A stretch of DNA of 63,544 nucleotides, from assembly GCA_013178275.1 (NCBI GenBank), contig JABLWZ010000024.1, positions 1 through 63,544 of the forward strand, read 5' to 3'. Positions 51,888-60,597 of this stretch are shown here, one piece after another. The notes beneath the pieces are model-generated. The model ran no database searches. It saw only the letters and a program-made list of their open reading frames with translations, and had not been told where the DNA came from. Position 1 is the first letter of the stretch. The number at the start of each line of letters is the position of its first letter. The DNA is from Bacillota bacterium. Its GTDB lineage: Bacteria > Bacillota > Ch66 > Ch109. The position numbers were made by a program, and so were the translations under genes.

Positions 51888-53417
51888 ATGGAATACAACT
51901 ACGTATACAGCGTCATCTGCCTGGTATCATCGGCGCTTCTGCTGTCCCTCAGTTTTTTGTCCATGGTGCACTTAAAGGCCACGCCCTCGTCCAGGCCTTT
52001 CAGCCTCCTGATGGTCTTTTCCGCGATCTATGTCTTCGGGTACGCTTTCGAAATCATGAAGGGCGACCCGGGCTGGATATTCTTCTGGCTCCGGGTGGAG
52101 TACCTCGGGGTGCCGTTCTTAGCCGCGTGCTGGCTGTGGCTCGCCATGGAGTTTACCGGAAGGGTCAGGTATTTAAAGCCGCTGCTGCCGGTCCTGCTGG
52201 GGATCTCGTTTTGCTTCCTGCTTTCCGTCTACACCAATAATCTCCACCACCTGTATTATTCATCTATCGAAATAGATGACAGCGGGCCGTTCCAGATGGC
52301 CCGGCTGGGCAAAGGGGTCCTGTACCTCGCCAACTCGTTGTGGATAATCTCGTTACTGGCCGCCAGCGCGGGGCTGTACGTTGTGCACTACTTCAGGACT
52401 CCCTCGATATTCAGGAAGCAGACCCGGGTAATGATCGCCGGGGCGCTCTGGAGCCTGGTCGGCTTTGTCTTTTACCAGGCGGGAGGGGGTCCCCGGAACC
52501 TCGATATAATCCCCATGGTGCTCACCATCGATGGTTTTATCTTCGCTTACGGCGTTTTTCGGAGCGGGCTCTTCGATATCTCCCCCATCGCCCGGGACAA
52601 GGTCTTCGAGAGCATGAAAGAGGGAGTCATCGTTACCGACCTGGGCGGGGTTATCGCGGATTTCAATCCCGCCGCGGAGGGTTTTCTGCCGGGCCTGTCC
52701 CGGGGGTGGGTCGGCAAAAACCTTTTAGAGGTCGTACCGGAGTTTGCGGCCAACTCGAACAGCGACAGTCCGTTCGAGCTGGAAAACAGCGAGGGCCTCC
52801 AATACTACGAGATCAGAAAGGTGCCGGTGATGGTCAGGCCGGGTAAGAGCGCGGGTACGGCGTGGTATATGCGGCAGGTAACCGAGCAGCACAACCTGTT
52901 CGCGAGGTTGAAGACTTACGCCGAAAGGGACGAACTGACGGGTATCTGGAACCGGCGGGTGTGGCTGGAGCTGGCGAAGAATGAAATTGCCCGGGCTGAG
53001 CGGTACGGCTGCTCGTTGTCCCTCGTGCTGATCGACATAGACCACTTCAAGGGGGTTAACGACGAGATGGGGCACGAAACCGGGGACCGGGTGCTGGTGA
53101 GTATCGTCAACGCTATCTCGTCCGGGCTGAGGAAGAGCGACATATTCGGAAGACTGGGCGGGGAGGAGTTCGCGGTGATCCTTCCGGAGACGAACCGGGA
53201 AACGGCCGCCGTGGTCTCTGAGCGTCTGCTGCAGGCGGTTTTTAACCACCGGATCGAGTTTCAGGGCAAGCGGCATACGGTGACGATCAGCGCCGGGATC
53301 GCGGTGTGCGAGAACGGCTCAATGCTGTCGATAGAGGAGCTTCTGAGAAAGGCGGACAAGGCGCTCTATCAGGCGAAGGAGAGCGGCAGAAACCGGGCAT
53401 GCTTCGCTGATCCGTGA
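51888..53417 (+). CDS. 7TM-sensor diguanylate cyclase
   Basis: The 509-aa protein has seven N-terminal membrane helices of the histidine-kinase 7TM type (about 1-230; YAFEIMKGDPGWIFFWLRVE, YLGVPFLAACW). A PAS-like segment follows (about 245-330), then a GGDEF domain with a GGEEFAVILPE active site and RDELTGIWNRRVW start. It should make c-di-GMP at the membrane. There is no inhibitory RxxD motif evident. GGAGGC lies 6 nt before the ATG, 53 bp after the crp-family stop. Confidence 0.92.
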   Translation: MEYNYVYSVICLVSSALLLSLSFLSMVHLKATPSSRPFSLLMVFSAIYVFGYAFEIMKGDPGWIFFWLRVEYLGVPFLAACWLWLAMEFTGRVRYLKPLLPVLLGISFCFLLSVYTNNLHHLYYSSIEIDDSGPFQMARLGKGVLYLANSLWIISLLAASAGLYVVHYFRTPSIFRKQTRVMIAGALWSLVGFVFYQAGGGPRNLDIIPMVLTIDGFIFAYGVFRSGLFDISPIARDKVFESMKEGVIVTDLGGVIADFNPAAEGFLPGLSRGWVGKNLLEVVPEFAANSNSDSPFELENSEGLQYYEIRKVPVMVRPGKSAGTAWYMRQVTEQHNLFARLKTYAERDELTGIWNRRVWLELAKNEIARAERYGCSLSLVLIDIDHFKGVNDEMGHETGDRVLVSIVNAISSGLRKSDIFGRLGGEEFAVILPETNRETAAVVSERLLQAVFNHRIEFQGKRHTVTISAGIAVCENGSMLSIEELLRKADKALYQAKESGRNRACFADP

Positions 53418-53452
53418 AGCACGCCCGGCGTGGGTTTCGATCAGCCGGTGGT

Positions 53453-53968
53453 TTAGCGGTCGTAGTAGATGCTCTTGCCGGTGGCGGAGACCGGGATGCC
53501 CACCACCACCTGGCCCGGGATGAGGCCAAGCTTGCGGGCCAGCACACCGACGCTGTACATGACCCGGTTGTCGGCGTTATGCAGGCTGGCGGTCTTTACC
53601 GCCGAGCCGATGGCGATGCCCAGGTCCGTTATCCTCCAGGTGCACCAGGTCCCCTCGAACTCGGGTCCCGCCGTGGGGGGAGGTATCTCGGCGCAGATGC
53701 TGGAGCCGCACGCACCGCAGTTCAACCCCGCCGGGACGGCGTCCTTCAGCGCCAGCAGCAGGACCGCGGTGGAGTTCAAGACGTTTTTGCCGTCGCGCTC
53801 GATGCTGGCTTTCCCCTTCTCCTGGCCGTATTTTATCATGGCCTCCCCGAGCCGGACTAGGTCCTCCCCGGCTACGACCCGGGTCTCGATGTAGTCCCGG
53901 CCCCTGGCCTTCGGCGCGGTCCGCGCCGAGAGCGCCATCAGTTCACAAACGGTTTTCAGTACCTCCAT
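53453..53968 (-). CDS. DUF2148 ferredoxin-like protein
   Basis: The 171-aa protein has the DUF2148 features TAPKARGRDYIETRVV, the Cys cluster LNCGACGSSICAE with a later TWCTW, and DLGIAIGSAVKTASLHNADN. It probably binds an Fe-S cluster and is common in anaerobes. CAGGAGGG precedes the ATG. It follows the glpP-like gene by 21 bp on the same strand. Function unknown. Confidence 0.9.
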   Translation of the reverse strand: MEVLKTVCELMALSARTAPKARGRDYIETRVVAGEDLVRLGEAMIKYGQEKGKASIERDGKNVLNSTAVLLLALKDAVPAGLNCGACGSSICAEIPPPTAGPEFEGTWCTWRITDLGIAIGSAVKTASLHNADNRVMYSVGVLARKLGLIPGQVVVGIPVSATGKSIYYDR

Positions 53969-53989
53969 CCGCCGTCCCTCCTGAAGTGT

Positions 53990-54643
53990 TTATTTACAGC
54001 CGCTCTGGGCCGAGCCGACGCTCCACAGGGCTTCGGTGCTGGTATCGACCGCCACCGCCCCCGCCTTCATGACCTGCCTGACCTCCTGCGCGGTCTTGAT
54101 CAGCCCCGCGGCTATGACCGGCTGCTTGAAGTGCTTGCGGAGGACGGGCAGGGTCTGGATGATCGCCAGCCCCGGCAGGATCTCGATGAAGTCGGGATTC
54201 GACTTCTGGAGGACCTTGAGGCCGGTCTCGACCGAGGGGGAGTCGTAGGCAAACAGCCGGTGGACGGTCAGCATCCCCTCCTTGCGCCCGGCGATGATGG
54301 CGTGGCAGTTGGGCGTGACGATGCCGTCCACCCGGGCGGTCTGCTTCAGAAACCTCACCGCCTCCTGGTCGCGGCCCAAGCCGCTGATCAGGTCGATATG
54401 CACCAGCACGATCTTGTCGTGCCGCTGCAGCCGCTCGACGTGGTCGCAGATATTGAAGATGCTGCCCGAGGAGAGCAGTATCACCCGGGCCCGGCTGTTT
54501 ACGATGTCCTCGAACTGTTCCTCCCGCCGCAGCGAGGGGATGATCGGATAGTCCCGCAAGGCGTCCAGGACCCGGTTCTTTTCGGGGCTGTGGCTCTGGC
54601 GGGTCCTCGGCGACGCCGCCCTGCCCATGGTCGAATTGCCCAT
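53990..54643 (-). CDS. glpP: GlpP-family glycerol-3-phosphate-responsive antiterminator
   Basis: The protein of about 217 aa has the GlpP TIM-barrel pattern: LLSSGSIFNICDHVERLQ, KIVLVHIDLISGLGRDQEAV, RVDGIVTPNCHAI, and a C-terminal AAGLIKTAQEVRQVMKAGAV. In Bacillus, GlpP with glycerol-3-phosphate prevents termination in glp mRNA leaders. No glp genes are in this window. The start at 54643 follows an AGG-rich stretch. The N-terminus has about 20 extra basic residues (GRAASPRTRQSH). Confidence 0.9.
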   Translation of the reverse strand: MGNSTMGRAASPRTRQSHSPEKNRVLDALRDYPIIPSLRREEQFEDIVNSRARVILLSSGSIFNICDHVERLQRHDKIVLVHIDLISGLGRDQEAVRFLKQTARVDGIVTPNCHAIIAGRKEGMLTVHRLFAYDSPSVETGLKVLQKSNPDFIEILPGLAIIQTLPVLRKHFKQPVIAAGLIKTAQEVRQVMKAGAVAVDTSTEALWSVGSAQSGCK

Positions 54644-54835
54644 CAGCCTGTCCTTTCCTGAAACAATATCCCACCAAACCAAGCGATCGATTGCGTCTCA
54701 GTTCATTGGTGGGACTGCCTCAAAACTCCAGCCACTTTTTTATGCTTTTAAGATAGTATCTTCGCCTGGTTTTATAAAATCCCTGCTCCCAGCAGGAAAA
54801 TAAATGGAATGTAATATGGTTAACGGCTGTCCTCA

Positions 54836-56743
54836 TCAGTCCAGTTTGATATTTACGTGTATATACATCTCTTTCATTTTCTTATACAGTGTGGGCCTTG
54901 AAATGCACAGCGCCTTCGCTGACTGGGTGATGTTTCCGTTGTATTTTTCCAGGGTCTGTATGATAACCTCCCTTGCGCCGTTTACCCTCCGGTCATCGTT
55001 CGTATGGTCGGAACCTCCGGAAAGGTAATCGGTGATATGCGGCGGCAGGGAATCTATCTCTATGGTATCATTTTTAGCGAATATGACGGCCCGCTCTATT
55101 ACATTCTTCAGTTCCCTCACATTTCCGGGCCAGTCGTACCGACAAAGGGACCGCATCGACTGCTCGCTGCAATTCAGCAAATTTTTATCCAGCTTCCGGC
55201 ACATCTCGGAAATAAAGTAATTAACCAGGGGAGGTATATCCTCTTTTCTCTGCCGCAGGGGAGGCAGGTGAATATTGATGATGTTGAGCCGATAGTATAA
55301 ATCCTCCCGAAATTCTCCTATTTTTACCTGGTTTAGTAGAACCTTGTTGGTCGCGGCGATCACCCTGGTATCGATATCTATCGCCTTATTTGACCCGATA
55401 CGGGTGATGGAGGTTTTCTCCAGAAAACGGAGTAAAGCGACCTGCATATCGATAGGCATTTCACCGATCTCGTCGAGAAATACCGTACCCTTGTCGGCCA
55501 GTTCAAATTTGCCTTTGTGCCCGCCGATCCTGGCGCCGGTAAACGCTCCCGCTTCGTAGCCGAATAATTCACTCTGCAGAAGCTCTTTAGGAATAGCCCC
55601 GCAGTTAATCGGGATAAAGGGACCGGTCCGTCCACTGGCTTTGTGAATCGCCTCCGCGACGAGTTCCTTACCCGTACCGCTTTCCCCCTCGATAAGAACC
55701 GTCGATTTATATGGAGCAACTTTTTTTATTTCGTTTACCAGCTTCAACCACGAAGAGCTGCTGCCAACTATATCATGGTACAGGTTTACCTCCAAGCTAT
55801 TATTGACTACGTCCCGCTTTTTTTCCTGGTTGAAGTCAAAAATGAGCACGCTTTTGGGCGCTTCATTTTCGATTTCGACATTGGCCTTATTTATAGCGGT
55901 ACAGGCTAAAACCCGATCCCTTACTCTTAGACTAAACTCGTCTGATGTTTTATGGTGATCAACGATTAAATCATTGACGTTTAGTTTTTTAAGCGGCCTT
56001 GGACCCTCTAAACCCAGGAGCCTTTGACAGGCCGTGTTCGCCGCTGCCACCCTTCCTTCCGCATCAAAGATGATTACCGGCCTGGTCAAGCAGTCGATCA
56101 TATTTAAAAAATACTTCGATTTCTCGACGGCAGAGTCATCTCCGGTGAGTAGTCTGGCCTTGATTAAAAACGATGCTTGAACCAGCAGATCCACGATATC
56201 GGGGGAGAGTTTACCGTTTGGGCTTACCCCGTTCAGGGTTCCGATTATGCTGCCGGTATCGTCTTTGATCGGCACGCTAGCACCGCTGAACGAGTGATAG
56301 CAGGCCGCTAAATGATCGAAATTACGGGTTATAACCGGGCGGCCTTCGGCCAGTGCGATCCCGATAGGATTGGTGCCGACACTTCGCTCGCTAAAATTGC
56401 ACCCCAGGGTAAATGGATAGTAATCGAGCCCGGTCTTAAACTCGATGATAAAACCGTCCTTATCAGCCAGGGAAACGTTTTCTCCTTCCAGCAGCAGGGC
56501 GAAAACATAATTGATGGCCGGGAGTGAGGCTTTTATGAGCTTGGCGTTGGCCTGTCTCTTGGCCATAAGCAGGGACAAGTCTTTACATCGCGGGGTGGCC
56601 ATCCAGGGGTCGAGGTCCATTTTCAGGCATCTTTCCCAAGACCTCGAAACAACTGGTCTCAAGTCCTTTTTGGAGATAATCCCCTTATCTATATATTTAT
56701 ACCACGCTATAACACTACTTGGTTTATAAGCGGTCGTTTCCAT
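54836..56743 (-). CDS. Sigma-54-dependent activator (AcoR-like)
   Basis: The protein of about 635 aa has an N-terminal GAF-type domain (about 70-200, NFSERSVGTNPIGIALAEGR) and a PAS segment (about 205-300). A central AAA+ domain carries Walker A GESGTGKE, the sigma-54-contacting GAFTGA loop and the DEIGEMPID Walker B. The C-terminal Fis-type helix-turn-helix contains ITQSAKALCISRPTLYKKM. The family activates genes for carbonyl and carboxylic acid breakdown. It is divergent from the CoA-transferase gene with a consensus sigma-54 promoter between. GAGAGGTG precedes the ATG. Confidence 0.95.
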   Translation of the reverse strand: METTAYKPSSVIAWYKYIDKGIISKKDLRPVVSRSWERCLKMDLDPWMATPRCKDLSLLMAKRQANAKLIKASLPAINYVFALLLEGENVSLADKDGFIIEFKTGLDYYPFTLGCNFSERSVGTNPIGIALAEGRPVITRNFDHLAACYHSFSGASVPIKDDTGSIIGTLNGVSPNGKLSPDIVDLLVQASFLIKARLLTGDDSAVEKSKYFLNMIDCLTRPVIIFDAEGRVAAANTACQRLLGLEGPRPLKKLNVNDLIVDHHKTSDEFSLRVRDRVLACTAINKANVEIENEAPKSVLIFDFNQEKKRDVVNNSLEVNLYHDIVGSSSSWLKLVNEIKKVAPYKSTVLIEGESGTGKELVAEAIHKASGRTGPFIPINCGAIPKELLQSELFGYEAGAFTGARIGGHKGKFELADKGTVFLDEIGEMPIDMQVALLRFLEKTSITRIGSNKAIDIDTRVIAATNKVLLNQVKIGEFREDLYYRLNIINIHLPPLRQRKEDIPPLVNYFISEMCRKLDKNLLNCSEQSMRSLCRYDWPGNVRELKNVIERAVIFAKNDTIEIDSLPPHITDYLSGGSDHTNDDRRVNGAREVIIQTLEKYNGNITQSAKALCISRPTLYKKMKEMYIHVNIKLD

Positions 56744-56820
56744 AAATACACCTCTCAACTCAACCAGTGTTAATGGTATTTATTAGTTATTGTACACCAT
56801 AAAGATGAAGTTCAAGTTGC

Positions 56821-56866
56821 TGTAAAATTGTAAAATTTACAATCGCCAGAATTTTACAACTGTAAA
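56821..56866. promoter_or_regulatory. Upstream activator sites for the sigma-54 promoter
   Basis: Five TGTAAA/TTTACA half-sites cluster here. ATTGTAAA-A-TTTACAAT (56827-56843) is a perfect palindrome, and TTTACA-AC-TGTAAA (56853-56866) is a second. They lie about 57-117 bp upstream of the -24/-12 promoter, the right place for an enhancer-binding protein. Confidence 0.75.
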
Positions 56867-56922
56867 CACCGCCGGCAGCATACAAACCCTGTATTATAGG
56901 GTTTTGCGAGTTTTCGGGGGGC

Positions 56923-56938
56923 TGGCACCGTTATTGCG
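56923..56938 (+). promoter_or_regulatory. Sigma-54 (-24/-12) promoter of the CoA-transferase gene
   Basis: TGGCAC-N5-TTGCG matches the sigma-54 consensus, with the GG and GC pairs exactly 10 bp apart (GG at 56924-56925, GC at 56936-56937). The predicted start near 56949 leaves an 84-nt leader before the ATG at 57033. Confidence 0.88.
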
Positions 56939-57032
56939 TATGTTTAAATCGCGTACCTAAAAATATCAATACCAAGGAGGGTTGACTTCGGCTAAATCCT
57001 GAAACAGAAAACAAGGATGAGAGGGGTGCAGG

Positions 57033-58226
57033 ATGAGTAAAACAACGCTTGCGGGGATAATGGTCCTGGATGCCACCCGCGTGGTGGCCGGTCCTTTTTG
57101 CGGACTGATTCTTGCTGACCTGGGGGCTGAGGTGATAAAGGTGGAGATGCCCGGCACCGGCGACGAAACCAGGACCGGGGCTCCATTTCTCAACGGGGAA
57201 AGCACATACTTCCACTCGATCAACCGGAACAAAAAGGGAATTACGCTGAACCTTTCGAAACCGGAGGCCCAGAAAATTTTTAAAGAGTTGGTTAAAACGG
57301 CTGACGTGGTATTAGAAAATTTCACCCCCGGGACGATGGAGGGGTTTGGACTGGGTTACGAGGAACTGTCAAAGATCAATCCCCGGATCGTTATGGCATC
57401 GGTTTCCGGGTTTGGGCAAAAAAACAGCCCTTATGTCACCAAGGTGGCCTATGACCCTATCGCCCAGGCGATGGGAGGGATCGCGTCACTCAACGGCTAT
57501 CCCGACGGCCCTCCCACCAAGGTCGGGGTTGCCCTGGGAGACATAAGCGCCGCGCTCTATACCACGGTCGGAATATGTGCGGCGCTCTACGAAAGAGGGG
57601 TATCGGGGACGGGTCAGCACATCGATGTGGCGATGACCGATTCTATCTTCTCGATACTCGAACACGCAGTGCTCCGCTACACGGCGAGCGGGAATGTGGC
57701 GGGGCGCATCGGGAACCGCCATCCGGCCTTGTCGCCGTATAACTTCTACGAAACCAGCAACGGCTGGGTGGCGGTAGGAACCGCCAGCAACAGTGTGGCC
57801 AACCGGCTGGCCGACGCTATCGGAAAGCCGGAGTTAAAGGACGACCCACGATACAGCTCAAACGTCGAGAGGTTGAAAAACGCGGCCTATCTCGAACCCC
57901 TGATCAAGGACTGGATGATCGAGCGTACCAAAGAAGAGGTGATAGAGCTATTTAATGAACACGATGTGCCGATAGGTCCTATCTACGCCATCGACGAAGC
58001 GGTGAAGGACCCGCATTTTATGCAGCGGGGAATGCTGGTCGAGGTGGAACACCCGACCGCTGGCACCATGAAACTGGTGGGGCCGACGATAAAGTTCTCC
58101 AAAACCCCCTCGAAGGTGGACAAGGCCGGGCCGATGCTGGGCCAGCACAACGATGAGGTTTTCAAGGGCATCCTGAGGATGACCGATGAAGAACTAAATC
58201 GATTGAAAGAGGCCAAGGTGATCTAG
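57033..58226 (+). CDS. Family III (CaiB/BaiF) CoA-transferase
   Basis: The 397-aa protein carries the family III features: an N-terminal Rossmann part (LDATRVVAGPFCGLILADLG, AEVIKVEMPGTGDE), NFTPGTMEGFGLGYEEL, and the catalytic Asp170 in VALGDISAALY. The C-terminal part has HDVPIGPIYAIDEAVKDPHF. It transfers CoA between carboxylic acids with an enzyme-bound anhydride at Asp170. GAGAGGGGTG precedes the ATG. It is controlled by the sigma-54 promoter upstream and ends at a strong terminator facing the RLP2 operon. The acid it activates is unknown. Confidence 0.95.
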   Translation: MSKTTLAGIMVLDATRVVAGPFCGLILADLGAEVIKVEMPGTGDETRTGAPFLNGESTYFHSINRNKKGITLNLSKPEAQKIFKELVKTADVVLENFTPGTMEGFGLGYEELSKINPRIVMASVSGFGQKNSPYVTKVAYDPIAQAMGGIASLNGYPDGPPTKVGVALGDISAALYTTVGICAALYERGVSGTGQHIDVAMTDSIFSILEHAVLRYTASGNVAGRIGNRHPALSPYNFYETSNGWVAVGTASNSVANRLADAIGKPELKDDPRYSSNVERLKNAAYLEPLIKDWMIERTKEEVIELFNEHDVPIGPIYAIDEAVKDPHFMQRGMLVEVEHPTAGTMKLVGPTIKFSKTPSKVDKAGPMLGQHNDEVFKGILRMTDEELNRLKEAKVI

Positions 58227-58275
58227 CGGCGATATGAGTAATTAATGCTTTGACCACCGCCAGGATTGAAGAATT

Positions 58276-58315
58276 AGCAGGCTTCCACCAGCCAAAGGCT
58301 GTGGTGGAAGCCTGC
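58276..58315. terminator. Bidirectional terminator between CoA-transferase and RLP2 operon
   Basis: AGCAGGCTTCCACCA and TGGTGGAAGCCTGCT are 15-bp perfect complements with an inner GCC/GGC pair. It lies between two convergent transcription units and probably ends both. Confidence 0.85.
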
Positions 58316-58361
58316 TATTGCACTTACTTCAGGGGCTGGCGGTTTGGCCGAACCTCCGTGG

Positions 58362-59195
58362 CTACCGCAGACGCATCTCTTTGTACTTTTTAGTCAGGGC
58401 GACGACCGAGGACTCGGTGGGCAGCCGCTCTCCGCTGGAACCGGCCGCGTAGCCGTCGGCTCCCGAGTGGATTATCGAGTACTCGGCGGTCTCCACGTCC
58501 TTGAACGGGCCGCCGTGGGTGAGGACTATCACCCCGGGATTGACCTCGCGGGCGGCCTCCAGGATGGACTTCACCTGCCGGGTGGCCTCCTCCAGCCCCA
58601 TGGACTGGCTGGCCCCGCTCATCCCCCCGACGGTGACCCCGATCATGGCCCCGATGACGTCCGCCCCCGCCTTGGCCATGGCCCGAGCCTCCTCGGGGGT
58701 AAACACCCAGGCGACGGTGAAGATGTCCCTGGCGTGGGCCGCCGCTATCAGGTCGACCTCGCGGGAAAACCCGATCCCGGCCGCCTCCAGCTGCTCGGCG
58801 AACCAGCTTCCATAGAGACCCACGAAGGGCTCGTTGGTTATCCCCGCGAATCCCATCTCCATTACCTTATCCAGCAGGGCGCCGACGTCCAGCAGGGGGT
58901 CGTGCGCCCCTATCCCCGCGATGCAGGGGGTGTCCTTGACGATGGGCAGCATGTCGTGCGCCATCTCCAGCAGGTGATGGTTGGCGTCGCCGTAAGGGAG
59001 CCAGGCCATCAGCGAGGGGAGGCCCATCATCCGCAGCTTGCCGGTGCTGTAGATGCCGATCAGGTCGGCCCCGCCCTGCTCGGCGCACTTGGCGGTGAGT
59101 CCGATCCCCGCCCCGAACATCAGCAGCGGGCGGCCCTTTTCGATCTGAGCGCGCAGGCGCTCGGTGACTTGTTTACGGGTGTACTTTCGGGTCAA
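58362..59195 (-). CDS. TIM-barrel PEP-hydrolase-family protein B
   Basis: The 277-aa protein starts at a TTG 6 nt after GGAGGT. It belongs to the PF09370-type TIM-barrel family annotated as phosphoenolpyruvate hydrolase-like: GRPLLMFGAGIGLTAKCAEQ, GGADLIGIYSTGKLRM, LPYGDANHHLLEM and VIVLTHGGPFKD. It is a paralogue of the 60598-61449 gene, with roughly one third of residues shared by eye. In plants this family forms the C-terminal half of the antiviral protein Tm-1. It is the last gene of the RLP2 operon. Its reaction is not established. Confidence 0.92.
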   Translation of the reverse strand: MTRKYTRKQVTERLRAQIEKGRPLLMFGAGIGLTAKCAEQGGADLIGIYSTGKLRMMGLPSLMAWLPYGDANHHLLEMAHDMLPIVKDTPCIAGIGAHDPLLDVGALLDKVMEMGFAGITNEPFVGLYGSWFAEQLEAAGIGFSREVDLIAAAHARDIFTVAWVFTPEEARAMAKAGADVIGAMIGVTVGGMSGASQSMGLEEATRQVKSILEAAREVNPGVIVLTHGGPFKDVETAEYSIIHSGADGYAAGSSGERLPTESSVVALTKKYKEMRLR

Positions 59196-59216
59196 TGCCG
59201 CACCTCCAAACAGCGG

Positions 59217-60560
59217 TTAGAGCGAGTTCACATAGGGGAGGTCGGTGCGGCTACCTTTTTTCCAATTGCCCGCCAGCATCTCCTCCAGCAGCCCCGCCAT
59301 CAGGTCCGCGAATTCAGGCTCGTTCATGTGCTTGTCGACCAGGAGGACCTCCAGGTTCGCGTTGTTCTTGTCGATGAAGTCCAGCATGGCCTTGGTGAAA
59401 CTGCCGCTGCGCAGCGACCACTCGGGTTTTTCGGGGTCGGCCGCCCAGACCGGCCCCGGTCCCGGCGCGGTCCAGCCGAGGTCCTTGTTCGGCCCCGGCA
59501 GGTCGCAGGCGCCCCAGCCCCGCATCGGGATGCACATGACGGTCGGGGCGGTGGCCTTGTTTATCTTCTCGGCGATGTGCTGCCCCACCTGGTAGGCCTC
59601 GTCCACTGACACCCCGATGCAGGTGACGGTCGGGTTGTGCACGTAGAGGCCGCGGCCGGGCTGGTCGGTCTCTTTCAACAGCCGCTCGGGCACGGTGGCC
59701 AGGGGACCGAAGTTGATGAGGTCCAGTCCGCCGGGGGCCATCACCTGGGGCACCCCCTTGTCTATCGCCCCGGTCAGCCGCTCGGGGCCGGCGCTGAGCA
59801 CCCCGCCCAGCAGCATGTCGCCGACCTCGTGGGTGGTGATGTCCAGCATCCCCACGATGTAGCCGTCGCGGATGAGTTCCTCCATGGAGCGGCCGCCGCT
59901 GCCCACCGCGTGGTTGATTATCACGTCATAGCCCCGCTGCTCGAAGTAATCGGAGGCGCGCAGGACGCAGGGGGTGGTGACCCCGAACATCATGCAGCCG
60001 ATCAGCGGTTTTTCCTCGGTGGTCTCCAGGGCGGGGGCTTTCGCCATCCCCACCACCGCCGCGGCGCCGTTGTTCAAGATGCGGCGCGTGACGCGGTTCA
60101 AACCCGCCTCGGCGATGGGGAACATCATGCAGATGTCCTTGGTCCCCACGTACGGGGCGCAGTCCCCCGAGGTCATGGTGGAGAGCATGATCTTCGGCAC
60201 CCCCACCGGCAGGGTCTGCATGATGCGGGTGGAGATGCTGCTGCCCATCGAGCCGCCGAAGGCGATGATCCCGTCCGCTTTGCCCTCCGCGACCATCTGC
60301 CCCGCCATCTTGACCGCTCCCTCGGCGATGATGTCGGAGGCCTTCGACCGCTCCAGCGCAAAGACCTCTTCCTTGGTGTGGCCGACGAGGGAGATCAGCT
60401 GGCTGACGCTGATGTCCGCCCAACCCATCTCGCGCCCGACGCTCAGCTCCATCACGATGGGCTGCCCGCCGGCCGCTTTCACCCTCTCGGCAAGAAACTT
60501 GATCTCGTCCCCCTTGGTGTCTAGTATCCCGGCCACCAGAATCTTCGGCTGTCCGGACAT
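59217..60560 (-). CDS. Tm-1-like ATP-binding domain protein (UPF0261)
   Basis: The protein of about 447 aa has the UPF0261/Tm-1 N-terminal features: ILVAGILDTKGDEIKFLAER, FGGSMGSSISTRIMQTLPVG, KIMLSTMTSGDCAPYVGTKD, MMFGVTTPCVLRASDYFE and NHAVGSGGRSMEELI. In plants this domain is fused to the TIM-barrel family; here the two are separate genes 21-37 bp apart. It probably binds a nucleotide or phosphorylated ligand. The start was set at ATG 60560, 9 nt after AAAGGGGG. Operon order is RLP2, TIM-barrel A, this gene, TIM-barrel B. Its biochemical role is unknown. Confidence 0.93.
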   Translation of the reverse strand: MSGQPKILVAGILDTKGDEIKFLAERVKAAGGQPIVMELSVGREMGWADISVSQLISLVGHTKEEVFALERSKASDIIAEGAVKMAGQMVAEGKADGIIAFGGSMGSSISTRIMQTLPVGVPKIMLSTMTSGDCAPYVGTKDICMMFPIAEAGLNRVTRRILNNGAAAVVGMAKAPALETTEEKPLIGCMMFGVTTPCVLRASDYFEQRGYDVIINHAVGSGGRSMEELIRDGYIVGMLDITTHEVGDMLLGGVLSAGPERLTGAIDKGVPQVMAPGGLDLINFGPLATVPERLLKETDQPGRGLYVHNPTVTCIGVSVDEAYQVGQHIAEKINKATAPTVMCIPMRGWGACDLPGPNKDLGWTAPGPGPVWAADPEKPEWSLRSGSFTKAMLDFIDKNNANLEVLLVDKHMNEPEFADLMAGLLEEMLAGNWKKGSRTDLPYVNSL

Positions 60561-60597
60561 AGTCAAAATCCCCCTTTCTACTCACCTGATACTTAAC

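Noticed and set aside
58344..59609. Plus-strand frame of 421 codons
   Set aside because: Shadow of the TIM-barrel B and Tm-1-like genes, with His/Gly/Arg-rich composition.
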